Assembly: GCF_019970045.1 (NCBI RefSeq)
Contig: NZ_JAHXYI010000009.1
Location: 1 to 64,000 of the forward strand
Reading direction: 5' to 3'
DNA: 64,000 nt
Source: Chryseobacterium sp. GVT01B
Lineage (GTDB): Bacteria; Bacteroidota; Bacteroidia; Flavobacteriales; Weeksellaceae
Positions 32,943 through 41,878 of this stretch are shown here, one piece after another (positions within the stretch are counted from its first letter, which is position 1; each line of letters begins with the position of its first letter). The notes below the pieces were generated by a model. It made no database searches. It had not been told where the DNA came from and was given only the letters and a program-made list of their open reading frames with translations. The position numbers and the translations under genes are program-made.

Positions 32943-33728
32943 ATGAAAGCAATTTGGAACGGCGCCATTGGCTTCGGTTTAGTTAACATTCCTGTTAAAA
33001 TTTATTCGGCAACGGAAACCACAAAACTGGATCTCGATATGCTCGACAAATCTGATTTTTCCAATATCCGGTTCAAAAGAGTAAATGAAAATACGGGAAA
33101 AGAAGTAAAATGGGAAAATATCGTCAAAGGTTATCTCATGGACGACAAATATATCGTTATTGATGAAGAAGATTACGAAGCGGCAAGCCCCGAAAAGACA
33201 AAAATACTCTCTATTGACCAGTTTGTAAAAGAGGTGGAAGTAGACAGTATGTATTTTGAAAACCCTTATTATCTGGAACCTCAGAAAAATGGGGAAAATG
33301 CATATAGACTTTTACTGAAAGCTCTTGAAAAAACAGGTATGGTAGGAATCGGAACGTTTGTGCTCCGTGAAACGGAAGCTATTGGAATGATCCGTCCTTA
33401 CAAAGATGACATCCTCGTTCTCAACCGTTTGAGGTTTGATCAGGAAATAAGAGATTATAAAGATTTAAAAATCCCCACTCAAAAAGCTCCGAAACCGGCA
33501 GAACTTAAAATGGCGGTTAATCTTATTGAACAGCTTTCCCAGGAATTTGATCCTGCGATGTATAAAGACACCTATTCTGATGAACTAATGAAAATCATTA
33601 AGCAGAAAGCAAAAGGTAAAAATATAAAAGCTAAAAAAGCACAGCCTGCAAAAGAAGGTAAAGTGATTGACCTCATGGCACAGTTAAAAGCCAGTCTGAA
33701 TACTTCTAAATCCAAATCTGCATCATAA
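32943..33728 (+). CDS. ku: Ku protein, non-homologous end joining
   Basis: A 261-residue bacterial Ku homodimer subunit that binds DNA double-strand ends and recruits LigD. It starts MKAIWNGAIGFGLVNIPVKI, the conserved Ku N-terminus, followed by the beta-barrel core (about 1-200) with YFENPYYLEPQKNGENAYRL and GTFVLRETEAIGMIRP. The C-terminal tail is Lys/Ala-rich (KAKGKNIKAKKAQPAKEGK), as in other bacterial Ku proteins, and may contact DNA or LigD. Its stop overlaps the ligD start (TAATG), so the two are translationally coupled. An Fnr-like palindrome is located 68-86 bases upstream. Confidence 0.93.
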   Translation: MKAIWNGAIGFGLVNIPVKIYSATETTKLDLDMLDKSDFSNIRFKRVNENTGKEVKWENIVKGYLMDDKYIVIDEEDYEAASPEKTKILSIDQFVKEVEVDSMYFENPYYLEPQKNGENAYRLLLKALEKTGMVGIGTFVLRETEAIGMIRPYKDDILVLNRLRFDQEIRDYKDLKIPTQKAPKPAELKMAVNLIEQLSQEFDPAMYKDTYSDELMKIIKQKAKGKNIKAKKAQPAKEGKVIDLMAQLKASLNTSKSKSAS

Positions 33729-34333
33729 TGGCTCTCAAAGATTATAATAATAAAAGGAAGTTCGATGAAACCAGCGAACCGAAAGGAAAAACGAAGAAAA
33801 GCAAAGACAAACTTATTTTTGTAATTCAAAGGCATGCTGCGAGCAGACTTCATTATGATTTCCGGCTTGAAATGGAAGGTGTACTGAAAAGCTGGGCTGT
33901 TCCGAAAGGTCCTTCTTTAGATCCAAAAGATAAACGCCTGGCCATGATGGTGGAAGATCATCCTTACGATTATAAAGATTTTGAAGGGAATATTCCTGAG
34001 GGAAATTATGGTGCCGGACAGGTGGAAGTATGGGACAGCGGAACCTATGAGCCTTTGGAAGAAAACACTAAGCTTTCTGATGAAAAAGAGCTGCTGAAAG
34101 AATTACATGCAGGATCTTTAAAATTCATTTTACACGGTAAGAAACTGAAAGGTGAGTTTGATTTGGTTAAAATGAAAAATACGGATGACAACTCATGGCT
34201 GCTGATCAAACATAAAGATGATTTTGCAGAAAGTCCATATGATGCTGAAGAAAACACCTCGTCAAAATCATTGGTCACAAAATTTTTAGAGGAAAAAAAA
34301 AGCCTAAAAATAAAGGAAAAAAAGAAGTCATAA
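33728..34333 (+). CDS. ligD: LigD N-terminal 3'-phosphoesterase fragment (frameshifted ligD, part 1)
   Basis: This 201-residue ORF is the phosphoesterase (PE) domain that trims 3' ends during end joining. FVIQRHAASRLHYDFRLEME, LKSWAVPKGPSLDPKDKRLA and NIPEGNYGAGQVEVWDSG are the family motifs with catalytic His/Asp residues. The ORF stops soon after an A9 run (34293-34301), and the ligase frame (-1 relative) is open right through that run. One extra A would join this ORF to the downstream ligase-polymerase ORF in the usual PE-ligase-polymerase order. So this is one piece of a split ligD; a sequencing error, a true mutation or slippage are all possible. The start overlaps the ku stop. Confidence 0.88.
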   Translation: MALKDYNNKRKFDETSEPKGKTKKSKDKLIFVIQRHAASRLHYDFRLEMEGVLKSWAVPKGPSLDPKDKRLAMMVEDHPYDYKDFEGNIPEGNYGAGQVEVWDSGTYEPLEENTKLSDEKELLKELHAGSLKFILHGKKLKGEFDLVKMKNTDDNSWLLIKHKDDFAESPYDAEENTSSKSLVTKFLEEKKSLKIKEKKKS

Positions 34334-34404
34334 CTTCCGAAAAAACTTTCAGAAATTTCAATTCTTTAACGAACGAAAAAAAATTAAAGTCTTACATCAA
34401 ACCC

Positions 34405-36279
34405 ATGCTGGCTAAGCTTTCCGAAGAAGCCTTCAATGATAAAGACTGGATTTTTGAAATAAAATGGGACGGCTACAGAGCTATTGCCGACTTAAGTAAT
34501 GACGTTCCGCTCTTCTATTCCCGAAACGGGATTTCATTTTTATCCAAATTTGAAAAAATAGCACTGGAATTTGAAAAACAGAAACATCATATGCTTCTGG
34601 ATGGTGAAGTGGTAGCGTATGACGAACAGGGAAAGCCTAATTTCCAGTTTTTGCAGCAAATTGGGGATAATCCTGATGCAGCCCTTGTCTATCATATTTT
34701 TGACCTTCTATGGCTGAACGGCCATTCTACCGAAGAGCTTCCCCTTATTCAACGAAAGGAACTTTTAAAAGAGGCTCTGACAGAAACCGACCATATTAAA
34801 TATTGTGATCATATTCCGGAAAAAGGTATTGAGTTTTTTGCGCAGATGAGAAAAATGCAATTGGAAGGGATGATTGCAAAACGAACAGAAAGCCCATATA
34901 TTGAAAACCACAGAACCAATGACTGGCTTAAAATCAAATTTTCCAACACCGAAGAGGTTATTATTTGTGGATTCACAGAACCCAGAGGTTCAAGAAAGAG
35001 TTTCGGGGCTTTAATTTTAGGAAAATATCTGAATGGAAAACTTACTTACTGTGGACATACGGGAACTGGCTTTAATAATGCTTCTTTAAAAGAGCTTTAC
35101 CAGAAACTTCAGAAGCTGGTTGTGAAAGCATCTCCATTCGAGACTATTCCCAAAACCAATATGCCGGTAACATGGACAAAACCTGAACTGGTATGTGAAA
35201 TCAAATATTCTGAAATTACACGAGACGGAATTTTCAGACATCCTGTTTTTATCGGGATACGAGAAGACAAAGATCTTAAAGAGATCAAAGATTCATCCTT
35301 CACCGAAAAATCTAAAGAAATGAAAACGAAAGCATCATCAAAAAAAACTGAAGTTTCTGGAAAAGAAAAAGAGATTACTTTGGACAAACATTCGGTAAAA
35401 CTTACAAATCAGGATAAAATCTATTTCCAAAAAGATGGCATTACTAAAGGAGACGTTATTGATTACTATCAATCAGTAGCCGCTTATATTCTGCCTCATT
35501 TAAAAAACCGACCGCTTTCTCTGAACCGTTTTCCGAATGGGATTGAAGAACAAAGCTTTTATCAGAAAGACGCCGGAGATCATATTCCGGACTGGATAAA
35601 AACCACACAGGTATATTCTGAATCCAATGATAAATACATCGACTATATTTATTGTAATGACAAAGCAACTTTAGCCTACCTGAATAATTTAGGATGTATA
35701 GACCTAAACCCATGGAACAGTTCTTTACCGGATCTTGAGCATCCTGATTACTTGGTATTAGACCTGGATCCTTCTTCCAAAAACACATTTGATGAGGTGA
35801 TTGAAACAGCGCTTCAGGTGAATGAGGTTTTAAAAACAATTAAAGTAAAAGGGTATTGCAAAACCTCCGGCAGTACAGGAATTCATATTTATATTCCCAT
35901 GGGATCTCATTATGATTTTGACCAGGTAAAAGATTTTGCCCATATTCTTATGAAACAAGTGAATGAAAGGCTTCCTAAGATTACTACTTTAGAACGAAGT
36001 CTTCAGAAAAGAGATAACAAAAAAATCTATCTTGATTATCTTCAAAACAGAACAGGACAAACATTAGCAAGTGCCTACAGTCTGAGACCTAAACAGGGCG
36101 CATCAGTTTCAATGCCATTGGATTGGGATGAACTAAAGCCCAGACTGAGACCTACGGATTTTAATATTAATAATGCTTTGGACAGAATCAAAGAGAAAGG
36201 AGATTTGTTTAAGCCGGTTCTGGGTAAGGGAATTGATATGATAAAGGCTTTGGAATTGCTACAAAATAATAATGAATAA
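34405..36279 (+). CDS. ligD: LigD ATP-dependent ligase and polymerase domains (frameshifted ligD, part 2)
   Basis: This 624-residue ORF begins MLAKLSEEAF with the adenylation motif EIKWDGYRA (Lys20 is the AMP-accepting lysine). The OB-fold of the ligase follows (about 190-290), then a Lys/Ser-rich linker. The archaeo-eukaryotic primase-like polymerase domain (about 320-624) has HLKNRPLSLNRFPNG, LVLDLDPS with the metal-binding DxD, and TSGSTGIHIYIPM. Upstream of the ATG the same frame continues open to the A9 tract and encodes IKPMLAKL, which is the normal ligase entry. So the ATG is probably internal to a longer gene. It repairs breaks with Ku. Confidence 0.9.
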   Translation: MLAKLSEEAFNDKDWIFEIKWDGYRAIADLSNDVPLFYSRNGISFLSKFEKIALEFEKQKHHMLLDGEVVAYDEQGKPNFQFLQQIGDNPDAALVYHIFDLLWLNGHSTEELPLIQRKELLKEALTETDHIKYCDHIPEKGIEFFAQMRKMQLEGMIAKRTESPYIENHRTNDWLKIKFSNTEEVIICGFTEPRGSRKSFGALILGKYLNGKLTYCGHTGTGFNNASLKELYQKLQKLVVKASPFETIPKTNMPVTWTKPELVCEIKYSEITRDGIFRHPVFIGIREDKDLKEIKDSSFTEKSKEMKTKASSKKTEVSGKEKEITLDKHSVKLTNQDKIYFQKDGITKGDVIDYYQSVAAYILPHLKNRPLSLNRFPNGIEEQSFYQKDAGDHIPDWIKTTQVYSESNDKYIDYIYCNDKATLAYLNNLGCIDLNPWNSSLPDLEHPDYLVLDLDPSSKNTFDEVIETALQVNEVLKTIKVKGYCKTSGSTGIHIYIPMGSHYDFDQVKDFAHILMKQVNERLPKITTLERSLQKRDNKKIYLDYLQNRTGQTLASAYSLRPKQGASVSMPLDWDELKPRLRPTDFNINNALDRIKEKGDLFKPVLGKGIDMIKALELLQNNNE

Positions 36280-36310
36280 AAAAGACGAGAAAAATCCCGT
36301 CTTATATTTA
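36276..36310. terminator. Short bidirectional terminator between ligD and the delta-60 protein gene
   Basis: The stem AAGACG/CGTCTT (36282-36287 with 36298-36303) has a 10-base loop, partly paired, and lies between convergent genes. A-rich sequence lies to the left and TTATATTTATTC to the right. It is weaker than other terminators in the window. Confidence 0.6.
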
Positions 36311-37843
36311 TTCTTTTATAAACTTATTTGTTATACTTCCAAGTTTCAGGTAATATACACCCTGTTCAAGGTTACTAACATCTATTGTATTATCTTTAAT
36401 GATTGTTTTCAATACATTTCGTCCATTCACATCTATTATTTCAGCACTATAATCCTTCAATTGTCTGATATTAATATTCAGAGTATTCTTTACAGGATTA
36501 GGGTATATGATTAAATTCTCACTCTTAATTTTCTCATCTTTTACAGTCAAAATATTTCCGTTGTTTAAAACTTTCGTAATAATACCTTTATTCGGTGTCT
36601 GATGATTTCCAAAAATCAGGATTTTCTGATCAGAAGTCAGGATTGCAGATCTCATAAACTCTTTACTATTTAAGTCAACATCAACTATTCCATTATTTCC
36701 AAAACCAGAATCTACAGAACCATCAGGATTAAACTTTTTTACAAATTGATTAAGGTCTGCAGCATTTCCTGTTGGACTGGCCATGCACACTAAAAATAAA
36801 TGGTTGCTATTATCTAATAATAAAGTAGGGTAAAGAATATTATTATCAACATAATAATTATTAGTATTATAATAGGATTCATTAACAACACCATTAATTC
36901 CAAAGCTATTGTCTAAATCTCCATTTTGATTCAATTTCATTAAAGTAATAGTAGATACTGGTGAGCTTGCAGAAGACGAAACTCCATACAGATAAGTATT
37001 ATTATCTTTACCTGTAGCGGTACAGAAATAGGTTGAATAATTTTGAATCGGAGTATAAGATATTGAGTTATTATTATACGTATTATCCAAAATACCATTT
37101 TCCGAATATCTTGATTTTACAAAAGTCCCATCTGCTTTTTGTCCAATTAATATTAATTTAGAATCATTTTGAACTACCAGGCGCCCCAAATTTGCCTCTT
37201 GTAGCACAATCCCATTATTTCCAAACGCAGTATCAATAGAACCATTTTCGTTAAGACGAAGAACCGCCAATTTTGATGACTGACTATCTACGACAGTTGT
37301 ACACAGCAAAATTTTGTTATTACTTGCTAAAATAACATTATGAAAATTAAAGGGCCCGGACAATCCAAGATTATCAAAAAATGAATTGAAAGTAGAACTA
37401 ACAACCACTCCATTACTACCAAAACCTGGATCATAAGTCCCATTTTCATTTAACCGAATTAACTTAGTACCCAAAATATCCCCAAGAACAATTTTCTGAT
37501 CAGGTTGAATATACATTTTGATTAAACGTGAAATTGGGCTGGAAGAAAGTGGAGGAATAAACACTGTATTAAAACTGTTATCTATGCTGCCATCAGCATT
37601 CAGTCTCTGAATAACATTAGTGGTAGATTGATTATTATTAGGTATATTAAGATAAGTTCCACTTACCATAATTTTCTGCTGTACAGTTAAAGCTCCGGTT
37701 TCATAAATAAATCCGTAAGCATTGTTAGGTGTATATGTATATACTCCATTAGTCCCAAAAGATGTGTCTAAAAATTGACTTTGGGCTGTTACCGATGATG
37801 TTACAAAGCAAATACCTATAAAAAGAAGTAATTTATTGATCAT
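36308..37843 (-). CDS. Delta-60 repeat secreted protein with T9SS sorting domain
   Basis: This 511-residue protein has a signal peptide (cleavage about residue 20, VTAQS). The body (about 22-420) is built of delta-60 repeats, each with an LNxxGSID-type turn and a GFGxNGxV or SFGINGVV segment. These form a propeller-like structure reported in large secreted proteins. The C-terminus (IIYPNPVKNTLNINIR... to NKFIKE) is a T9SS type A sorting domain, so secretion by T9SS is expected. Unlike the window's other T9SS proteins it lacks FN3 and GEVED domains. It lies convergent with ligD. Function unknown. Confidence 0.85.
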   Translation of the reverse strand: MINKLLLFIGICFVTSSVTAQSQFLDTSFGTNGVYTYTPNNAYGFIYETGALTVQQKIMVSGTYLNIPNNNQSTTNVIQRLNADGSIDNSFNTVFIPPLSSSPISRLIKMYIQPDQKIVLGDILGTKLIRLNENGTYDPGFGSNGVVVSSTFNSFFDNLGLSGPFNFHNVILASNNKILLCTTVVDSQSSKLAVLRLNENGSIDTAFGNNGIVLQEANLGRLVVQNDSKLILIGQKADGTFVKSRYSENGILDNTYNNNSISYTPIQNYSTYFCTATGKDNNTYLYGVSSSASSPVSTITLMKLNQNGDLDNSFGINGVVNESYYNTNNYYVDNNILYPTLLLDNSNHLFLVCMASPTGNAADLNQFVKKFNPDGSVDSGFGNNGIVDVDLNSKEFMRSAILTSDQKILIFGNHQTPNKGIITKVLNNGNILTVKDEKIKSENLIIYPNPVKNTLNINIRQLKDYSAEIIDVNGRNVLKTIIKDNTIDVSNLEQGVYYLKLGSITNKFIKE

Positions 37844-37936
37844 AGTTATTATTTTTCCGGCAAATATAATGTAATATTTTAGCAGAAGAGCTTAATTCTA
37901 AATATTCTATAGTAGAATCAATTGTACATTAACTAA

Positions 37937-37978
37937 ACAATAAAAAACTCCTGCATTAAAATAATACAGGAGTTTTTA
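37937..37978 (-). terminator. Rho-independent terminator of the MscS gene
   Basis: An 11-bp stem (37943-37953 with 37967-37977, core ACTCCTG/CAGGAGT) has a 13-base loop and is followed on the minus strand by U-rich sequence. Confidence 0.85.
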
Positions 37979-38830
37979 TTATATCGTTTGATTATAAACA
38001 TGAATATCTCGTTGTGGAAAAGGAATTCCAATTCCGGCTTTATCGAGAGCTTCTTTACAGCCTATAATCAGTTCTTCATTCATTGCCCAAAAATTCTCTG
38101 TAGATGTACTTACTCTTATTGATAAATTGACAGCACTTTCTCCAAGCTCAGTAACCACTACCTGTGGAGCAGGTACTGTAAGGGCATATTGATTATTTTT
38201 AATAACATTCATTAAAAGTTCTTTGGTCTGCTTAAGATCAGCATCATATGCAACTCCTATATCCAATGATGTTCTTCTTGTTCCCAGATGTGTAAAGTTG
38301 GTAATACTGTTGTTTGAAACCACCCCGTTAGGAATAACGATCAATTGGTTTTGCGGGGTAACCAGTTTCGTATGGAAAATATCTATTGCCTGCACGGTCC
38401 CTGAAACCCCGGAATTGGTAGAAATAAAGTCACCAATTTTAAAAGGCTTTAATAATAAAATTAAAATTCCACCTGCAAAATTCGTCAGAGAGCCTTGTAA
38501 AGCTAAACCTACCGCCAAACCTGCAGCACCAATCATCGCAACAAATGCAGAGGTCTGCACTCCCAGCTGAGTTACAACAACGATAAACAACAGAATATTC
38601 AGTCCCCAGTTAATAATATTCAGGAGAAAATGCTGCAGAGAAGCTTCCATATTTCTTTTTTTGAAACCTTTCTCCACCAGCTTTTTGATCATTCTTATCA
38701 TCCATGATCCAATCAGATAAATCAATAATGCAGAAATAACTGCAGTAAAAACTCTTGGTGCCCATGAAATTGCTGAAGAAATTAACGTGTCCCAGTGTTG
38801 TTGAATCTTGTTCAATTCTAAATCGTCCAT
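37979..38830 (-). CDS. MscS-family mechanosensitive ion channel
   Basis: This 283-residue protein has three transmembrane segments (about 20-42, 62-85 and 88-115). The third is a pore helix with the Ala/Gly-rich pattern IGAAGLAVGLALQGSLTNFAGG, which is typical of MscS TM3. A beta domain (GDFISTNSGVSGTVQAIDIF, IPNGVVSNNSITN) and the alpha/beta C-terminal domain follow. It should open under membrane tension to release solutes on osmotic downshock. It is a single gene ending right at its terminator. Confidence 0.92.
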   Translation of the reverse strand: MDDLELNKIQQHWDTLISSAISWAPRVFTAVISALLIYLIGSWMIRMIKKLVEKGFKKRNMEASLQHFLLNIINWGLNILLFIVVVTQLGVQTSAFVAMIGAAGLAVGLALQGSLTNFAGGILILLLKPFKIGDFISTNSGVSGTVQAIDIFHTKLVTPQNQLIVIPNGVVSNNSITNFTHLGTRRTSLDIGVAYDADLKQTKELLMNVIKNNQYALTVPAPQVVVTELGESAVNLSIRVSTSTENFWAMNEELIIGCKEALDKAGIGIPFPQRDIHVYNQTI

Positions 38831-39153
38831 TTTTATACTATGTGTTTACTAATTATATCAATGAGATATTAAGCTCTGCAGGATTTAAAAATGAAATCGA
38901 GATATCTGTCTAAAAAGAAAATTGCCTTCCACTTCAAAAGTGAAAGTAAATGATATTATAGATTAAAATAGATTGACAGCAGAACAGATTGTTTCAGCTT
39001 TACTCAATAATCATTCAGAAATTGAATCTTGCAGGAAGAAATAATTTTCGGGTCATAGAATTACAAAAACGATACCGAAGTACTATAATTATCAAAATTA
39101 ACGCTCTTTAAAACTAAAATTATTAATAAAACAGTGCCTGCTGGTGAATATTT
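38831..39153. other. Intergenic region between MscS and the SDR gene
   Basis: These 323 AT-rich bases hold no convincing ORF, RNA gene or hairpin with U-tract. The minus-strand MscS promoter presumably lies in its left part. Confidence 0.5.
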
Positions 39154-39888
39154 TTATGGTAGTTTTGCTGCCAGATTTTCAGGCAACAGTCTAAGAATAT
39201 GATAAATAATTTTCCATTTAAAATTCGGAACGATGGTAAAGGAATTTCCTGCATTGACAATATATTTTGCCACATAATCCGGCTCCATAATCAAGGATTC
39301 ATTCAATTCTAATCCTTCATTGATTTTTGTTCTGATGTAGCCAATGACTAAAGCATTCACAATAATTTTCCGGGAAACTAATTCCTGCCTCAATCCGGCC
39401 AGAAACTGAGTAAATGCAGCTTTTGTACTTCCGTAAACAAAATTACTTTTCCTTCCTCTTACTCCGGACAGTGAAGAAAGACCGATTATTCTTTCCAGGT
39501 TTTTGTTGTCTTTATCCATTGCAATGATACTCAGGATAGATACTCCACCCATATAATTCACTTCCATCATTTGCTTAGCGCCTTTAAAATCAATTAATGC
39601 TTTTTGATTATCAACTAAGAAACCCGCAGCATATACTACAATATGAGGTTTCAAAGGAAGTTCAGAATAAAACTTCTGATGTGAATCAAAATCTGCTGCA
39701 TCAAAATATAAAACAGAAACTTTTGAAGAGTCCAGATCATTTGACTTAATAAAATCTTCCAGAGATTTTGTATTTCTGGAGGCTGCAATCACGGCAAAGC
39801 CTTTTTCAACATATTGCTTTATACATTGTTTTGCTACATCTGAATTTGCTCCAAGAATAAGAACCGTTTTGTTTGTGTTTTGATTCAT
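39154..39888 (-). CDS. Short-chain dehydrogenase/reductase (SDR)
   Basis: A 244-residue Rossmann-fold NAD(P)-dependent oxidoreductase. The cofactor-binding turn is TVLILGANSDVAKQ, a variant of the TGxxxGxG motif. NAG is replaced by YAAGF, Ser is in GLSSLSGVRG and the catalytic pair is in YGSTKAA (YxxxK). The general layout, with a C-terminal Pro-rich end (LRLLPENLAAKLP), resembles DprE2-type sugar epimerase subunits, but no DprE1-like FAD partner is adjacent, so substrate is open. A strong promoter (39893-39923) ends only 4 bases before the ATG, implying a leaderless transcript. Confidence 0.85.
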   Translation of the reverse strand: MNQNTNKTVLILGANSDVAKQCIKQYVEKGFAVIAASRNTKSLEDFIKSNDLDSSKVSVLYFDAADFDSHQKFYSELPLKPHIVVYAAGFLVDNQKALIDFKGAKQMMEVNYMGGVSILSIIAMDKDNKNLERIIGLSSLSGVRGRKSNFVYGSTKAAFTQFLAGLRQELVSRKIIVNALVIGYIRTKINEGLELNESLIMEPDYVAKYIVNAGNSFTIVPNFKWKIIYHILRLLPENLAAKLP

Positions 39889-39892
39889 AGGA

Positions 39893-39923
39893 CAAAGATA
39901 ATTTTATTAAATACTAATCCCAA
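39893..39923 (-). promoter_or_regulatory. Promoter of the SDR gene
   Basis: The minus strand reads TTTG with TTG at 39923-39921, a 20-base spacer, then TATCTTTG at 39900-39893. Both elements match the flavobacterial consensus. Four bases separate the -7 box from the ATG. Confidence 0.75.
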
Positions 39924-39939
39924 ATGTTAGTAAACTGTA

Positions 39940-39980
39940 TAAAAAGACTGCGGTGGGTGAACTTCGTTCACCCACCGCAG
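39940..39980 (-). terminator. Rho-independent terminator of the nusB-DUF1573-yajC operon
   Basis: A perfect 15-bp, GC-rich stem (39948-39962 with 39966-39980, core GCGGTGGGTGAAC/GTTCACCCACCGC) has a TTC loop. It is followed on the minus strand by UCUUUUUA. It lies 20 bases after yajC. Confidence 0.92.
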
Positions 39981-40000
39981 CTACATATTTTCAGACTGAA

Positions 40001-40363
40001 TTATTTCTTTTCTTCAGTTGCTGTTTCTTTTTTGTCATCTGCTTTATCTGCAGATTTTGTTTTATCTCCAAAACGAGATTCTGTCATTTCTCTGGAAACG
40101 GCTGCTTTTTCAAATTTCAGTTTTCCTGATAATGTTTCAATAACAAAACCATCATCCTGAACCTGAGCAATTCTTCCGTGAAGACCGGAGGTAAGAACTA
40201 CTCTTGTACCTACTTTAAGGTTTTCCTGAAAGTTTTTCTCTTGCTTTTGCTTTCTCATTTGAGGTCTTATCATCAGGAAATAAAATCCTACAAACATCAC
40301 CCCCATCATGATCAGCATCATAGGTGAAGACCCGCCTGCTGCCTGTAAAAATAGTGTCAACAT
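40001..40363 (-). CDS. yajC: Preprotein translocase accessory subunit YajC
   Basis: A 120-residue single-pass inner membrane protein that associates with SecDF and the SecYEG translocon. The N-terminal membrane segment (MLIMMGVMFVGFYFLMIRPQ) is followed directly by RKQKQEK. The soluble domain has FQENLKVGTRVVLTSGLHGR, the YajC signature. A Lys/Asp/Glu-rich tail (about 95-120) is extra relative to E. coli. It is last in the operon, 10 bases after the DUF1573 gene. Confidence 0.93.
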   Translation of the reverse strand: MLTLFLQAAGGSSPMMLIMMGVMFVGFYFLMIRPQMRKQKQEKNFQENLKVGTRVVLTSGLHGRIAQVQDDGFVIETLSGKLKFEKAAVSREMTESRFGDKTKSADKADDKKETATEEKK

Positions 40364-40373
40364 ATTGTTATTA

Positions 40374-40880
40374 TTATGGTTGGATATTCGCTGTGAATGT
40401 TAATCTGATTGGAGCTTTTTCTACGTTTACAAAAACATCCGCATACTTCTGAACGTTTCCGTCAAAGCTTGAAGAATCAAAATGCAATGTAACTTTTCCT
40501 TTTTTACCTGGCATAATAGGCTCTTTTGTGAAATCAGGAGCTGTACATCCACATCCTGGCTTAACTTCAGAAATAATTAAAGGGTTTTTACCTGTATTGG
40601 TAATTTCATATACGTGCTGTACTTTGTCTCCTTTTTTGATTTTCCCAAAATCGAAGCTGTTTTCAGATAAAGCAACAGAAGTAGATGGTTCGTTAGAAAC
40701 CGGAGCAGCTACGTCACCCGCTACAGGTGTTGCCACAGAATCAGTGGTTACCGGAGCCGCAACAGCAGCAGAATCAGTAGTTGCAGTTTCAGTACTTTGA
40801 GTTTCTTTGTTTTCTTTTTTACATGAAACTAACCCAAAGCCTATAATAGACAAGGCGATAATTGATAACGTCTTTTTCAT
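40374..40880 (-). CDS. DUF1573 domain lipoprotein
   Basis: A 168-residue lipoprotein (lipobox LVSC near residue 17). A Thr/Ala/Val-rich low-complexity linker (about 25-70) leads into an Ig-like DUF1573 domain (about 72-168). The latter has SENSFDFGKIKKGDKVQHVY, the Cys-containing GCGCTAPDF and MPGKKGKVTL. This domain is very common in Bacteroidota envelopes and of unknown function. It lies between nusB (1-base gap) and yajC (10-base gap). The order nusB-DUF1573-yajC recurs in this phylum, to my knowledge. Confidence 0.88.
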   Translation of the reverse strand: MKKTLSIIALSIIGFGLVSCKKENKETQSTETATTDSAAVAAPVTTDSVATPVAGDVAAPVSNEPSTSVALSENSFDFGKIKKGDKVQHVYEITNTGKNPLIISEVKPGCGCTAPDFTKEPIMPGKKGKVTLHFDSSSFDGNVQKYADVFVNVEKAPIRLTFTANIQP

Positions 40881-40881
40881 T

Positions 40882-41787
40882 TTATATTCTATTTTGATCT
40901 TTACAATATTTATCTAAAATACCATTGATGAAAATATTGGAACGGTCTGTAGCAAATACTTTTGCAATTTCAATATATTCATTAATAATAACTCTTGAAG
41001 GCGTGAAAGCAAAATTATCAAGTTCTGCAATCGCTGTAGACAAGATTACTTTATCCATTAAAGAAACTCTTTCAAGATCCCAGTTTTCAAGTCTCTCTCC
41101 CAGTTTCTTTTCATTGTTTTCCCAGTTGTTCAGAGTATCTTTCAACAGTTTTGCAGCGAAAGTCTTATCTTCTTCATCTTTAATCATTTTAATTAAAGTT
41201 CTGCTTTCTTCATCTTCTCTCAGGAAACCGATTGTTTTTTGTACCATGGAGTTAGCAATATGAATATCATCATACCATGAAAGTTCTTTATCTCCCAGAT
41301 AATCATGAAAATCTTCATTTTCAGCAATATATCTTAAAAATAATTTTCCGATAAATTTCTGATCTTCTTCAAAAGAGTATCCATCTTCTTTCATGAAATC
41401 CTGATAACGCTTTCCAGCAGTAATTCTTTGGAAAGTTTTTACCAATAGATCATCATGCATATCCCATTTCAACTGCTTATGCTGGCCTGTAAAAAATAAT
41501 CTTTCAGGATTTTCTTCCAGTTTAAGCAATACCTGGTTGTTGATGAATTTTTGGTTAGGATTAATGTCAGAATCAGTTTTAAGATATTTGTTCTTCCCAA
41601 TTTCGATCTGGTGTTCTGCCAATTCTTTAAGAGCCACCAAAAAATTGAGCTGATAAATGTATAGATAATAGATTTTCTCTATACCAGCAAACATGTTTTT
41701 CTCTAAAACATCAAACTTTACAGGATTTTGGTAGTATGAATACACTGTCTGTACTACTTTTTCACGGATTTGTCGTCTTCCTAACAT
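40882..41787 (-). CDS. nusB: Transcription antitermination factor NusB (long Bacteroidota form)
   Basis: This 301-residue protein ends in a NusB domain (about 185-301) with LERVSLMDKVILSTAIAEL, TPSRVIINEYIEIAKVFAT and FINGILDKY. NusB binds boxA RNA with NusE/S10 in rRNA antitermination. The first 170 residues are an N-terminal extension, starting MLGRRQIREKVVQTVYSYYQ, that belongs to the longer form found in this phylum. It is the first gene of the operon. A TATCTTTG -7-like box lies 23 bases upstream (41810-41817). Confidence 0.9.
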   Translation of the reverse strand: MLGRRQIREKVVQTVYSYYQNPVKFDVLEKNMFAGIEKIYYLYIYQLNFLVALKELAEHQIEIGKNKYLKTDSDINPNQKFINNQVLLKLEENPERLFFTGQHKQLKWDMHDDLLVKTFQRITAGKRYQDFMKEDGYSFEEDQKFIGKLFLRYIAENEDFHDYLGDKELSWYDDIHIANSMVQKTIGFLREDEESRTLIKMIKDEEDKTFAAKLLKDTLNNWENNEKKLGERLENWDLERVSLMDKVILSTAIAELDNFAFTPSRVIINEYIEIAKVFATDRSNIFINGILDKYCKDQNRI

Positions 41788-41861
41788 TCAAAGAGCTTTT
41801 TTATGGGTGCAAAGATACAAAATTTAAAATTGATGAAATTCGTAGTGTGATGACATTTTTG

Positions 41862-41869
41862 TAATTTTG
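41862..41869 (+). promoter_or_regulatory. Putative -7 box of the ABC exporter gene
   Basis: TAATTTTG lies only 9 bases before the ATG at 41879, implying a very short leader. It is divergent to the nusB -7 box at 41810-41817. No well-spaced -33 TTG was found. Confidence 0.5.
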
Positions 41870-41878
41870 TACAACTAT

